In this document: positions 9,901 to 23,673 of the stretch, one piece after another
Layout: the number at the start of each line of letters is the position of its first letter
How positions within the stretch are numbered: the stretch's first letter is position 1
Origin: Harmothoe impar
Lineage: Eukaryota; Annelida; Polychaeta; Phyllodocida; Polynoidae
Direction: 5' to 3'
Length of the DNA stretch: 64,000 nt
NCBI GenBank assembly: GCA_947462335.1
Contig: OX381710.1
Location: 26,195,772 to 26,259,771, forward strand
Position numbers and translations under genes: made by a program
Notes under the pieces: generated by a model
The model's input: the letters and a program-made list of their open reading frames with translations, nothing else
What the model was told of the DNA's origin: nothing
The model's database searches: none

Positions 9901-12900
9901 GGCGGTTACCAAGGTGCCGACAGACACCACTGGGCACGTGTAGGGGTCACAAGGGGAGCACCAGAGGTCATACCTGGTAATAAGCTTCAAAAGGAGTGGG
10001 TGGGGTAAAAAGGGCACTTTACATGATACCGTAGTTACCGCTGACTGGTAGGGGTGTTTTTTACTGCCGCCAGTAGTATGTGGTGAAGGGTGCCAGGAAT
10101 GACACCCTCCGCTGTGAATACCTGGCATGCCGCCCAAATAAACATGTCAGCCTGTGCAACTGCTAACTGTATCAATACTGTTAAGTGCTATCTGTATTAA
10201 CCATAGACTAAGCAGTCAACCATCCAACGGCTATGTGTAGTAACTAATGCTACGGGTAGTTATCTCAAGGGACTAGAGAGGCAATCTGTGGTTTAGAGAC
10301 ATCCAACTGCAGATTTTGTGGTTTAGAGACATCCAACTGCAGATTTCATCTGTGAACCTACTAGAGAAGTCAATAACTCTCACCAGTATTTAGTGCACCG
10401 TTGGACAGTTGACTACTTAATCAGTTTAGTGACAACAGTTAGCAGGATTGATGCATTTATCAGTTGTACACGGCACTCTGCGTGCGTACCTCGCCGCGAC
10501 CAATGGCAAGCGACTTGTTCACCCTTACTCCAATTTAAGAATTTATTTTTCCAATATCGGAGTTTAAAACTTAGATATCAGAGTTTAAAACTTAGATATC
10601 AGAGTTTCATACTTCGATAGCAGAGTTTGAAATTGGATATCGGAGTTTAAACTTCGATATCAGAGTTTTAAACTGCAATATACAAGAGGTGTGAAAAGCT
10701 TTTTTCTCCGTGCCCGCTGTTGCATAAATGGTAGATTCATGTGTTTAACATGGTTTCGCTGCAAGTTGATCTCTGTTGAGTGTGTAACCATGGTAATTGT
10801 ATGACGTATCAATTACTCGTCAATGTCAAGTGCATTCAGGTGCAGTGGAAATAAAAGTTGGAAGCAGTCACATACCGCATTATATTCGTTTCCGCCCATT
10901 CTGAGAAGGAAGCTAAAGTCCCACTCCCATCGGCTTTAAATCGTGTTTTGGAAGAAAAACACTTTCAAATCTAATAAATGTGATAAAGTTGTAAAGTTTA
11001 AAATATATTTTTTGCTGTCTGCAAACTATGCAGTTCTCGACTTTATCTCATTACATTGCCATTCCACAGCAGCAACTGCAATTATGATACCAGCATATAA
11101 ATCCGGCCTGTAATGCCATTTAATCGTACTCGGATAGTGCCACTTCACCAGAGGAAACCACTGAGGAATAACCTAGATGAAAATGAATTTAACAAACACT
11201 CATCTGTTCATCAAGTAATCAGGAATGGGATATATCTATTATTGAATTAAGTGGTAATTTCTCCTTGGTTCTGCATGGTCCATCAATGGAATTTGGGAAA
11301 AGCTATTTCAAATTCCGGGGATACTGCTGTTGCTTAACATATAAATATTATACGCTGTTTTGATAACACAATGTTTATTTTTATCATTTCTCAGAAGCTT
11401 TTGATGACATGAATTTTAATTGTTCCTGGTGTTGTGTTTCAGACCAACTCTTCCCTATCGACATTGCCTCAGTGGAGAAGGACCATGACTTCTTAGACAC
11501 CGACTCCATACAGTCCCTCTTCAGGTAGGCAGCGCTCTTATGATATATCCATATCTATCTTATCGCTCTTCATGTAGGTAGGCAGCTCTTGTATCCAATT
11601 TCAAATGAATAAATAATAAAAGAAAAATTGCCAAGACCTCACAATATAATGCACACAATTCCAAAAACTTTCCTCTACCAGGAAGATTCTATTGGGTATT
11701 CTAATTCTATTCTATTCTTGATGCACATCGTGCATATAGGAGAAGATATGCTACTGCATCACGCATTCCTCACGTCTTTTCATCGATTCAGGGGAAAAGT
11801 ATGACGCACGCACATTCATCTTGTTCTATGGACTAATCACTAGGGGGGGGGATTATTTAACCTCCCACACCTGGCATGCCAAGTCTCATAACGAATTCCA
11901 GGTATACTAGAAGTATATATGTATTTCATATTGGCCGACATGTGGAAAAGGCTCCAAAGCCCTGAAGTGCTCCATGTAGAGCTGAATTGTTTTAACCTCC
12001 CCTATGACTGAGCTAGGTGCAATATATACATATTTTGTACTTGTAGTAGCGGATTCTTGGGAGCAGCACCTACGTCACAGACGAGTGTATAGCTCTTACC
12101 TGGCTGATCTCACACCTGATAAGAGCACTGGAAGGGGGTTAGATCAAACAGGCAATATATCGTAAAAATCCGTATTGACAGATTTACACTAGCTTCATAT
12201 AATATTCAAATTATTGCAAACGTTTTGTCCTCCCCTTAGTAACCAGACAAATGCTCCCGAGAATAAAGGTACTTCTGATAGTAGTCTGGTTTACAATAGG
12301 TAAAGTACGGGTCTAGATAAGCGACTAGATTTGGGTAATATACCATAATATAGAGAATCTGATAGATGAGGTGTGGGTGTGAGCAGGGTGAGGTTGAGCA
12401 TGCAGCACATGCAGCAAATCAATAACAAACCATGACTCATCAAATACATGTGCCCTGCATTCTCACAACGACTGGGTGGGGGTGCACAAGGAGAGATACA
12501 GGGGGTGCACAAGGAGAGACACAACAGCATCTCGGCATGTAATGACTAGACGCAGCTGTAGCCATCTTGTAGCAGATTCACAGCCAAAAATAGTTATCTC
12601 ATTTCAAGAAAGTAAGATTATTAAACTCGACTGGCGGACAAACCACTTGTTTTAAGAAAATATTTTTTATTTAAAACAAGTGCTTTGTCCGCCAGACGAG
12701 TTTAATAATCTTACTTTCTTGAAATGAGATAATTATTTTTGGCTGTGTTACCAGTAGGATGTAGGAAGCACAGCCTAGTGGTGGACTGCCTAACCTGTAG
12801 TTCTGCCCCCTCCTCCCCCTCCCCCACTTCCCTCGGCCTGCTCCGAGGGGTGGGCAGGCAGTCTGGGATTATTATTGAGGGGTGCTGTCATTTGTACAGA

Positions 12901-15900
12901 GTGTCTCTGTGTATTCGGAGGTATGCTCATCCCCATATTCTACTGCAGTTTTAAGGCTGAGTCTTACCGATCTGATTCCTACCAGGACTAGGCATTGTAC
13001 CTGGACTTAGTACCACTCACCCAAGGAGCATGACGTGGATCATAATGGTAACGTTTACAAATACAATCCAACACTAGAAAACCCTTTCATCAAAGAAACC
13101 ATGTAGCCTATCAATCATCAGTACTACAGTTGTAAGGAGTCCGGTATTTACATAGATGGATCTAAAGGCACTCAGTTACAGAAGAAGGACTTCAGTTCAC
13201 GCTGAACTTAATATGCTGGTATTGGTTGAGCCTATAGGATATTTGAAATTAAGAAACCCAGCCCAATTCCAAGCACATCCCATATTGAAATTTGAATAGA
13301 TTGAGCTGCTCTCATGTCCGGTTTGTTCTACCCACTGCTCCTACATCAGCTGGTGTATTCAGCTATACTAGGACCAGGTTGTACCTTAGACCAGCGACAC
13401 GAGGTTGTATGTTAGATCAGCTACACTAGGCTGTAGCCCAGCTACAGTAAGGCTATATGTTTGACCAGCTGTACCTGATATGAGACCAGAGCTACAGTAG
13501 GCTCTACCATATGGCTGGTACCAGCTTCCCTGTAGCTGAGACCAGCTACACTAGACTGTAGCTGAGACCAGCTACACCAGGCTGTAGACCGGCTACACCA
13601 GGCTGTAGACCGGCTACACCAGGCTGTAGACCGGCTACACCAGGCTGTAGACCGGCTACACCAGGCTGTAGACCGGCTACACCAGGCTGTAGACCGGCTA
13701 CACCAGGCTGTAGACCGGCTACACCAGGCTGTAGACCGGCTACACCAGGCTGTAGACCGGCTACACCAGGCTGTAGACCGGCTACACCAGGCTGTAGACA
13801 CGGCTACACTAGGCTGTAGACTAACTACACCAGGCTGTAGACCGGCTACACCAGGCTGTAGACCGGCTACACCAGGCTGTAGACCGGCTACACCAGGCTG
13901 TAGACCGGCTACACCAGGCTGTAGACCGGCTACACCAGGCTGTAGACCGGCTACACCAGGCTGTAGACCGGCTACACCAGAATGTAGACCAACTACACCA
14001 GGCTGTAGACCGGCTACACCAGGCTTTAGACCAGCTACACCAGGCTGTAGACCGGCTACACCAGGCTGTAGACCAGCTACACCAGGCTGTAGACTGTACC
14101 GGAGACCAGCTGGTGTCATCCTTCACTACCTCAGGGTGTTGTGAGCACCTCAGTTAGACTCAGGCAACAGGTCAAGGTCATCTAGGGGTCAGCCAGAAGG
14201 CCTACCAGAGGTCAGCTTGAGGTCAACGAAGGTTAAGGATCAGCTGAGATGGTCAGTGTTCAATTATGAAGTGTGTGTTGGAGGTTAGTGTGGGCAGTAG
14301 GGGGTGGGGCTGTAGAATCCATCAAGCGTTAACATGATATCACAGGTATTTATTTACTCACTCCAGCAGGGCCAGTGTTTGGTCTTAAGTGGATTTTCCA
14401 CCATAAATTGATGGTGACATAAGATATATTGATGTAGACCTTACTGCTGTTTTAAGATTTGATTTCTGTTGTTCAGATTTATTGTGTCTATTAGTTGAAG
14501 CGACTGCTTGCAGCGCCAATATCCTCCATCATTTTGCAGGGCAGGTTAGAATCTGGTCAAACATTGAAATTGAAATATAATCTTTGTATTCTTCCTTACA
14601 GACGCCTGAATACACTCAACAAGTGCGCCAATATGAAGATTGAAGCGCCACCCCGCAAATCGGTAAGTACATGGCATAACCAATTAATACATTATCACAT
14701 GATACCTGCATTTTCCCACGAGCAAAAACGCCACAATTTCGGGGGATTCATGGCGATTTTCAATAATTGATGAAAGAGAAGGAAACTGGGAGAAAAAGTA
14801 ATATGACCCAAAAGCACATAATACATATTATAATACCTGCAGTCTGACCCACAACTCAGTAAGTATAAACAAAAACACAATCTCAGATAAGACATACATC
14901 CTGAAGCACAAATCAGTGTAATATATAATAAAACAAAAGGCACATTCACAGACGACGGCTGTCTATATCTGTAAATTGGATTATAGTAGGAATACCAGCG
15001 ATACTGATATGTGCTAAATGTCAGTGCGTCACATATCTTTGCTAAATGTCAGTGCGTCACATGCAAAGTAATGTACATATGAGATAACCAAAATCTTCCA
15101 CAGAAAATGATATTATCTCGTAAAGGCTAATTGTGGTTAGAAATATCTCAGTAACGCAGAACTATTTAGAATTAGAGGTAACTTATTGAAATGATAACCT
15201 AACATATGTAACTAAGAATGAACGAGCAGGACCTTTCCTCAAAGGCACATTTGTGAAATGAGAATAAAATGACGAAGCATTGCATAAAGGTAAACCTTTT
15301 AAGCAAATTGAAAAACGGTATATGTGATTTTTTTTTAAAGAATTGAAAATGTCAAAAAAGCATTATTACCACAATGTGTCTTTTCAACAAACAAAGGATG
15401 AATAGTGTCCCAATTTTATTTGAACTTCTCTATTCAATTTAACAGGGAGATGAGTCTGATGAAGAGGAGCAATGTGCCCTTAGTGACAGGTGGCGCTTCC
15501 AACGGAGTAGCCGTCGCTGGTCCCGCCGAGACCTGGACGATCTCCTACCAGCGAGTTGTAACCAGCATCACCTGCTGCCCAACCCGGACGACAGTATGGA
15601 TAAGTCTGGGCTGCGGTCATGCAGTTCACATGACTCTGTTCTGACTGACACCGAGCCTAGCCTGACCCACCTGGACGATAGTCCATTACTACATACCAGG
15701 TCGACCCATCGCCACGGCTCCGTCCCCGACTCACCCTCCTACGCACACCCCGCAGGGTAAGAAACTGTTATATTGCCACATTTTGTCATTTATTTGCTGC
15801 TGGTTTTGCGTTTCGATTTTGTCCAGGAAAGGTTTTGAAGAAGGTAATGAGTATTTATTAGATTATAATGAAGCAAATAAGTTAGTACTTAATAAATACA

Positions 15901-18900
15901 TTCAGTTAGCAGGTTACTTTAAACAAAGAACATCTGTTGGTGAAATATGCTTTGTCTATAAATTTATAATTATATACATACATACTTGCAATTTCTTGAA
16001 TTATAGCGATAGTAGTGATAGACCTTTGTTCATGCCTGATATTAATCATAGCCAACAAAGGAATGCCTTTAATTAATATCATTAACAGAACAGTAGCAAC
16101 TGGTATTTCATATAGTATGTGTCACCGGCTAAAGAGCTGTCATGGGCATTCCAAGCTTATGATGACGTGTAAAGCTCAATATAACCCATTGCCATTAACA
16201 TTCATTATAATTAGTAAAATGTTTCGAGTGGTTGTTTCCCACTAATTAGGTGGTTTATCTGTATGGTATATTAACATTTCCTCTATTCCTTCTATTTGGA
16301 GTTCGTAAATGCACCCCATATAGATGTACAAGCCTTGTTCTAAACAAGGCTTACTTTTCATTTACAGTTTACTTTTATATAAAAATGTTTCCGTATATTT
16401 TCAAGCACCAACTGCTAAAGGTTCATTTTAATTTAACTTTTTCCTTCACAGTGGTACGACATTGCTAGTACCTCCCCCTGGTGGTAGTGCAGAGAAGTCT
16501 GAAAGGCGGAGTATGTCGCCTATCAGCCCCCGGTTACGGCGAGCAGCCAGCGAGCGCTTCCGCGGGGCCAAGATCTTCCTGAAGCGTATCGAAAGCTTCA
16601 AGACGAAGAAGAGCAAGAAAAAGCCGGGGACGACGGGAGCAGGAGGCCGAGTGGAGATAAGTGGGCCTGTAGTTGTGGACTCTTCGGCCTTCCAGGAGCG
16701 CATGGACAGGTTAGGCTGCGTGGACATCAGTCCCACCTCAGAGACGCCTCCACCATCTTCCCCCTTCTCAGGGGCACAATCACAGCGGTCACCGCAAATA
16801 ACTGGGGATCTGTCCCTCTCCCCAAACACACATGGACCTCTTAGACTTTGTCATTCCACGGCATCGGGTATTAGTTCAGAGCCGATGCACCAGCATTTAG
16901 TGTTATCAAAACAAGCTTCAGCTTCTGTCGTTGGTGGCGGGCTATCGCCGGTCAACAAACGTGATGGAAGGGTTTTCCTAGACTCGAGTAGTTCTTTCCC
17001 AAGCGGGAGTTCAACTCTGAGTGATTCTCACTCAGAAGACCCTCTTCACACATTAGAGCAGCTCGCCCCACAGACAGGAGTTGCCGCCCACCCAAGCGGC
17101 CATCGCAGGAACCACAGTAGTTCAGACATCATGGACATGTACAGTGAGGGTAATAACCCCAACCAGCAGCTAAAACAAAGCTCCTACCCATTGTTAGTCT
17201 CTAACGGTTATATTGATGTCGGTAATGGCTCCCAGATCAACTACCGAACAGGTAGTTTCAATATGGGTAGCGAGAGTGAGGATTACAAGGAGGGGATTAT
17301 TAGACGAACAACCGCCAAGCGTGCAGTTGCTGACAGCAGTGGTTCCTCACCTCAGCACCAAGGGGCAGCAGGGGGTTCAGGGGACACCTCTGGGGGTCAG
17401 AAGCAGCGGGAGAACCGACTCAGTGTATATGATAATGTACCTGTGTCGGCAGAGAACGCCAATGCTCAGCATGAACTGGATATGATACTACACGACCTCT
17501 TCGAGAACATCAATGGACTCAGCCAGAGCCTGGGACAGTGCATGTCTGGTGAGTAGAATTTAACTGTTTGACTCAGAGAGGGTGATTGAGTGGAGCCATT
17601 GGTTCATCTCCAGTAACTCATAGAGGGTGATTGAGTGGAGCCATTGGTTCATCTCCAGTAACTCATAGAGGGTGATTGAGTGGAGCCATTGGTTCATCTC
17701 CAGTAACTCATAGAGGGTGATTGATTGGAGCCATTGGTTCATCTCCAGTAACTCATAGAGGGTGATTGAGTGGAGCCATTGGTTCATCTCTAGTAACTCA
17801 TAGAGGGTGATTGAGTGGAGCCATTGGTTCATCTCTAGTAACTCATAGAGGGTGATTGAGTGGAGCCATTGGTTCATCTCTAGTAACTCATAGAGGGTAA
17901 TTGAGTGGAGCCATTGGTTCATCTCTAGTAACTCATAGGGGGTAATTGAGTGGAGCCATTGGTTCATCTCCAGTAACTCATAGAGGGTGATTGAGTGGAG
18001 CCATTGGTTCATCTCTAGTTATACCTTTAGTTTTGTTTTCTCCATCCTTACCTCAATTTAGTTTTTCAATTCTTTACACCTTTTCAACACAATAAAGAGA
18101 CTTGTTTCATGAATGACCCTCAGGCAGGTACAGATAAATGTTTCAATGTTTGCCAGCATCTTTCTGTGATTTGCCATGGCTGTATATTGGTAGGTCTTCT
18201 TATTGGATTACATAATTACAAGTGATCTAAATAAATGCAATCTCATTTCTTTAGCATGTTAAACTAAGGGAAAAGAGACGCAATATGACCTAATCCATCT
18301 CTAAACCTTGAAGATATTGTTTTAGGACATCCGAATCTCGTGAGAATATGACATGGATCTACTAGTATATGACGACATTACTATATATCCTAGATCCATT
18401 AGATTTCTAATACAATGGCTAACATCATTAAACATGGTTACATTTCGGTCTGCAATTCTATAAACTGCAATAATAGCTCTGGGATACATTTCTTGTGGAA
18501 TTCATAATGATTATTATGCTACTTTGTTTTATTAAAATGATGAATAATGGATGAGCAAGCAGGCTGGTATCGGAAGCACACTTTTTAATTCTCATATTAT
18601 ATAAGCTATCACATTTCAGCCTTTTTGTCTAGGATAAATGTGCTAGATCTAGATGGAAACTTAGATTGTCTGGAAAATGTCTTCACCAGACCAAGTGTTA
18701 GCTATTTCCCTACGCAGAGGTCCAGCGCACCCAATTTCCACTTAAATACGACTTAGTAGACATGCGTTAAACATGTACCTATGATATATGGTTTTATTTT
18801 TACAACCAACCTCAATGTATCCCAGAGAGTCGTGGTGTCCTTGTTCTGTAACACTCCCTCCTGCTTTCACTCCTTACTTGATGCCTAAACATCCCACGCC

Positions 18901-21900
18901 CCCTGCCCGATTCCCCCTCCCCCACCTGCTGGTGGCCGCCGCCTGCCTGTACCGCCCACCTGCTCAGAGCTAGGTGTCCTGCGCATAAAGCAGTCTTGCT
19001 GCTGCTCTCCACAAGGCTGCCAGCAGCAGCAGCAGCCACCCACACACACACTCACACACGCACACACACAGTAAGACACTATAGCACTGTCAGCAGGCAG
19101 ACCAGCATTCACCCTCCAATCACCATGTCCAACACACGGTTCCACCACTGCATTATGGATTATAACCTTACCAAAGCATGATCGGCGCCGCGGGTGAGTC
19201 TTTGTAATTATATAGTATATACTATACTACCACCACCACCCTCTTTTCCTGAGCTGCTTCCCTCCCTGAGATGCTTATCATCAGGGTTTCATCACACTCT
19301 CCCCCACTCTGGCTCCTATGTCCTATTTCATCATTAAGCATTACTGTGTAGCATGGTAGTACACAACAGTATGTATACATCAGGGATCGGGGATGTGGTC
19401 TCTACTGTTACATGCTATCATAGACATGACCACCATCACCAACGGCCGCTGATTAGAACGAGTGTGATGGCGGTAAACCAGTCTGCTCCGCCCCGCTCTG
19501 CATCCCATACACCGCCGCCATATGTGCTAGTGCTGATGGTCCACGTCGTAACTGGCCACAGGCTTACACAGCAGTGAGATCTGGCAGTGTGTGTGTTGGG
19601 CCATATACTGTAGGTCCCTTAGTGTGGCCATGCTCATCTTTGCACCACAGAGGTTCAGTCCTTACATTGATGACATCTAATACAATATGTTATATTGTGG
19701 AACTTGCAAAGATGAGCGTGGACCTGCCCCCTTATGTATTGAATAAACATAGCTCCATCTCCGTTCTATCAGGTTTTACAGAATAGCACATATTGCAGTA
19801 GAGCACACTGTCAAGAGGTATTGCCATCGTGGCGATGTAGTGGAACCCTACATTTAATATTTCTATATGTGACTCTTTAGCTGGCATCAAGTCACTCAGT
19901 TGTCACATCACTATTAGGATGAACAGGACATGATCCAACCTGTTTTCTTGCTGAGCTTGCTCTAGGATGACACTCGTATTTGTGAGCCTGATAATAAAAC
20001 TACAAACAGATTCTCTGAGGGTAGGTAGGGCGACTTGGGCTTCGCCCTCGTCTGGCCCCACCAGCAAGCTGTGGTTAATTCTACATACCTTTTCATAACC
20101 ATAGTCTATCTATTACATACCCACTGGTCACTCATGTAAAGCTGTGTCTGTTAAATGTCTTGATGCCCTCACAGCAATAGCAGTTAGGTAATTTAGTATT
20201 GTGAACGAGGCATAACACTTTGTTTACTGTGTTTGTTTATCACACATTGCAGTAGCCTTTGTCGGTCTCCCCAACAGCACAGAGATCATACAGAGGTATG
20301 TATACTCAGTGATAGGCCCCAGTGACAGGTCAGATATCAGGTATAGTTCTGCTTAAGAGTTCAACCTAAGTCGGCCTCAACAAGAGCTCAGAGAGAACTA
20401 TATACTTGTTGTGTATTGAGGCTGCCATTGTGGGTCTCAACAACAGGTCAGGAACACAGTATTCTACAAGCAGCGGCAGCAGCGTTACCTGTACACATAT
20501 CTGCTGACCACAGACCTTGTTTGTCTCCTGGCGTTAACCCTCAGCCACCCGAACCTCCATCAGCACGTCTCAGGTGTGGGAGGAATTAGCTCCCCTTCCC
20601 TTATCATACATTAGTAACCATGGTCACCATAAGGTACAGCTGTACTTATAGTTACCTTATCTAATAGGTAAAGGCGTATGCTTGGGTTAGCATATCCTGA
20701 CGATACGGCTGTAGTGACATGTTTCCTTATCCATAAGGAACCTTTGTATCCATAGTTGCCTTACTAATATGTGCCCATTTGGTACTGTAATGTACTGCAT
20801 CCAAATAATTATATATAACATTAAAGTACTGTTTTACAAATAGCTATAGCATTTCAAGTAGCAGTGTAGTCATGTTTACCTTAGGCTGAGAATACCACTG
20901 AGATGTAGCACAGGATCCGTGGTAAGGTACGACTATCAATTATTTCATCCCATGAAAGTACGGTCCCAAGTATAGCTGCTGGTAGATAGTAATTCTTATT
21001 CGACTGTCTCCTAAAATGCGGTTACCTTGTATTAAATTGCCTACAATTCTGAAACCCTGTTATTCCTTATTCCTTCATCAATATCGCTATAGATGCCCTA
21101 CCCCCAACGATAAGAACTCCCTCGTCCCATACCAGTATTTCCTATCGCCCCCCCCTTTCTCCGCCCCTGTACCTTCACTATGTTAATACTATGCCCTTAC
21201 CAACGCCCCATATCAGCCCTGCTCAGTTCTTGGCGCGGTGCCAGTTCCATCTCCCACTACATCAACATGGCTGCTGCTGCTGCTACTACTGCTGCTGCTG
21301 CTGCAGTGCATGTCCCTCCCTGTCCGACACTCACTACGAGTTGCTCTCCATCCTCCACCTCCACCCTTCTCCATCCTACACCTCACCAATCACTGTGCCC
21401 TCATACAGACCCTACCCGGTCCCTTTCATACCAGGCGCCCCTCTCTTCTCCCTCCTCGATCTGCTAATGTTCAGAATAATATACGGTCTGTCGACCATTT
21501 GTACGAGGGGAACGCTCACGTACTGTGTATTTTATCTCCTTCGTATGGCACTGTAGTGTCAACACCTGTAGGTGGTTGTACGTCGAGCATGTTGTACCAC
21601 GTAAATGGAGATAACAGTATAATTTATGGAGAAAAGACGTTGTGGTTTATGCAGACAGCAATATATGGGGGCTGAATTCTCAAGTATATATTAATGTAGT
21701 AGTATATGGAGAATGGATGGACCTTGTAGACGCAGTCTGTAGTATATAGGCCTAGAGCAGGCAGTAAGTAGTAAATGGGGAGTACACTGTGTATGTGCGC
21801 AGGTAGTAAGTAGTATATGGGGAGTGGACTGTGTATGTGCAGGCAGTAAGTAGTATATGGGGAGTGGACTGTGTGTATGTGCAGGCAGTAAGTAGTATAT

Positions 21901-23401
21901 GGGGAGTGCACTGTGTATGTGCAGGTAGTAAGTAGTATATGGGGAGTGGACTGTGTGTATGTGCAGGTAGTAAGTAGTATATGGGGAGTGGACTGTGTGT
22001 GTGCAGGCAGTAAGTAGTATATGGGGAGTGGACTCACTACACATCCTTGGGGAGTGGACTGTGTGTGTGTGCAAGCAGTAAGTAGTATACATGGGGAGTA
22101 AATTGTGTGTGTATGCAGGCAGTCAGTAGTATATGGGGAGTGCACTGTGTATGTGCAGGCAGTAAGTAGTATATGGGGAGTGGGCTGTGTATGTGCAGGT
22201 AGTAAGTAGTATATGAGAGTTAATTGTGTGTGTATGCAGGCAGTCAGTAGTATATGGGGAGTGCACTGTGTATGTGCAGGCAGTAAGTAGTATATGGGGA
22301 GTGGACTGTGTGTGTGTGCAGGCAGTCAGTAGTATATGGGGAGTGGACTGTGTATGTGCAGGTAGTAAGTAGTATATTTGGAGTGGGCTGTGTATGTGCA
22401 GACAGTAAGTAGTATATGGGGAGTGGACTGTGTGTGTATGCAGGCAGTCAGTAGTATATGGGGAGTGGACTGTGTGCGTGTACAGGCAGTCAGTAGTATA
22501 TGGAGAGTAGACTGTCTGTGTATGCAGGCACTCAGTAGTATATGGGGAGTGGTCTGTGTGTGTGACTAAAAAAATATCCCAGTTAACCACAGTACTACAT
22601 CCAGGTGCAATACCCACCTGTGTGTTCCCCACCTGTACTGTGCAAGGTGCACTGCCAAATAACAACATCGGGAATCCTCATGCTGACTCATTAGTCACTA
22701 CTCTAAGAATACACCACCTATTATTCACGGCTAGTGCTCATCATCAGTTTATTGCTAATCAACAGCAAAGATACCAGACACTAAGGTTAAATGAAGTAAG
22801 ATCTCAATCCTTCATCTTTTAAAAGTTATAGATTCAAAAAAAATAGCAATCAGATGAAGTAGGGAAGAAAAGCAGATAATTCCTTATTTCTGGGTACCGT
22901 GACGCTTTTTATGTTATATTTCAATAGAGCCTGGTTAGAGTTTGTTGTTTATATCCCAATGTGCTCCTGCCATCGACCTGATATTCCACTACAACCTAGC
23001 GACAGGAAGTATTTGGTGACTAATTGGGGAAAAACTAGTTTACTTATAAATTATCGGGAATAAGGTGACACTGTTGAAATAGGTAGGTGGTTAGCAGCAG
23101 AAACACCCAGAGTAAGGCGGCAGCTGTTACCGGTGGGAAGTCCCTGAGGGAGGTCGATGTCACCCAGGGCGGCTTACTACATTAAGTTCAAAGGGAGCAT
23201 CAACTGTCAACAAAGCAGGTGTGTAGCATAGTGGGCGGCATTGTAAGGGATTATACCACACCCAGTTTCCTGCGGAGGTGAGTGAACTGCGATGGTAAAT
23301 GCAAATACAGGAGAGGCATATGTCACAACATGTTCAGTACAGCTACCCGTGTCTGTTGATAAAGATCAAGATAATTTATATCCACCGACGGCTCTGTTTC
23401 G

Positions 23402-23474
<73 letters not shown>

Positions 23475-23478
23475 ATAC

Positions 23479-23552
<74 letters not shown>

Positions 23553-23624
23553 CTAACAAAGCAGGTGGGTAGCATAGTCGGCGGCATTGTAAGGGATTAT
23601 ACCATACCCAGTTTTCACCGGAGG

Positions 23625-23673
<49 letters not shown>

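Larger units (their letters stand above)
7034..11442 (+). other. RhoGAP intron 1
   Basis: No coding sequence supported. It contains a short minisatellite (7136-7330), a 12-base G run near 8188-8199, a pre-miRNA-like hairpin (9133-9220), a duplicated 37-bp segment (10284-10350) and a 21-bp tandem array (10548-10672). Confidence 0.7.
11525..14601 (+). other. RhoGAP intron 2
   Basis: No coding sequence supported. It holds a near-copy of the exon 2 splice donor (11562-11590), the large foldback (12581-12745) and the 21-bp minisatellite (13390-14095). Confidence 0.7.
6962..14662 (+). other. SAM domain exons 1-3 of the RhoGAP gene
   Basis: Exon 1 (6962-7033) encodes [22 protein letters not shown], given here as the two parts [13 protein letters not shown] and FPQYAQMYE. 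Exon 2 (11443-11524) encodes [19 protein letters not shown] and onward, and exon 3 (14602-14662) [21 protein letters not shown]. These match the SAM (sterile alpha motif) fold of DLC proteins, in which the FPIDI and HDFLD elements are typical. DLC-type SAM domains bind partner proteins. Splice phases are 1, 2 and 0. Confidence 0.93.

Noticed and set aside
13442..14126. Long repetitive minus-strand frames
   Set aside because: They are translations of the 21-bp minisatellite, whose unit is a multiple of three.
16446..16829. 127-codon minus-strand frame
   Set aside because: Antisense shadow of RhoGAP exon 5, which has splice borders and conserved motifs on the plus strand.
17560..18012. 150-codon minus-strand frame with a 15-residue repeat
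   Set aside because: Translation of the 45-bp minisatellite inside an intron.
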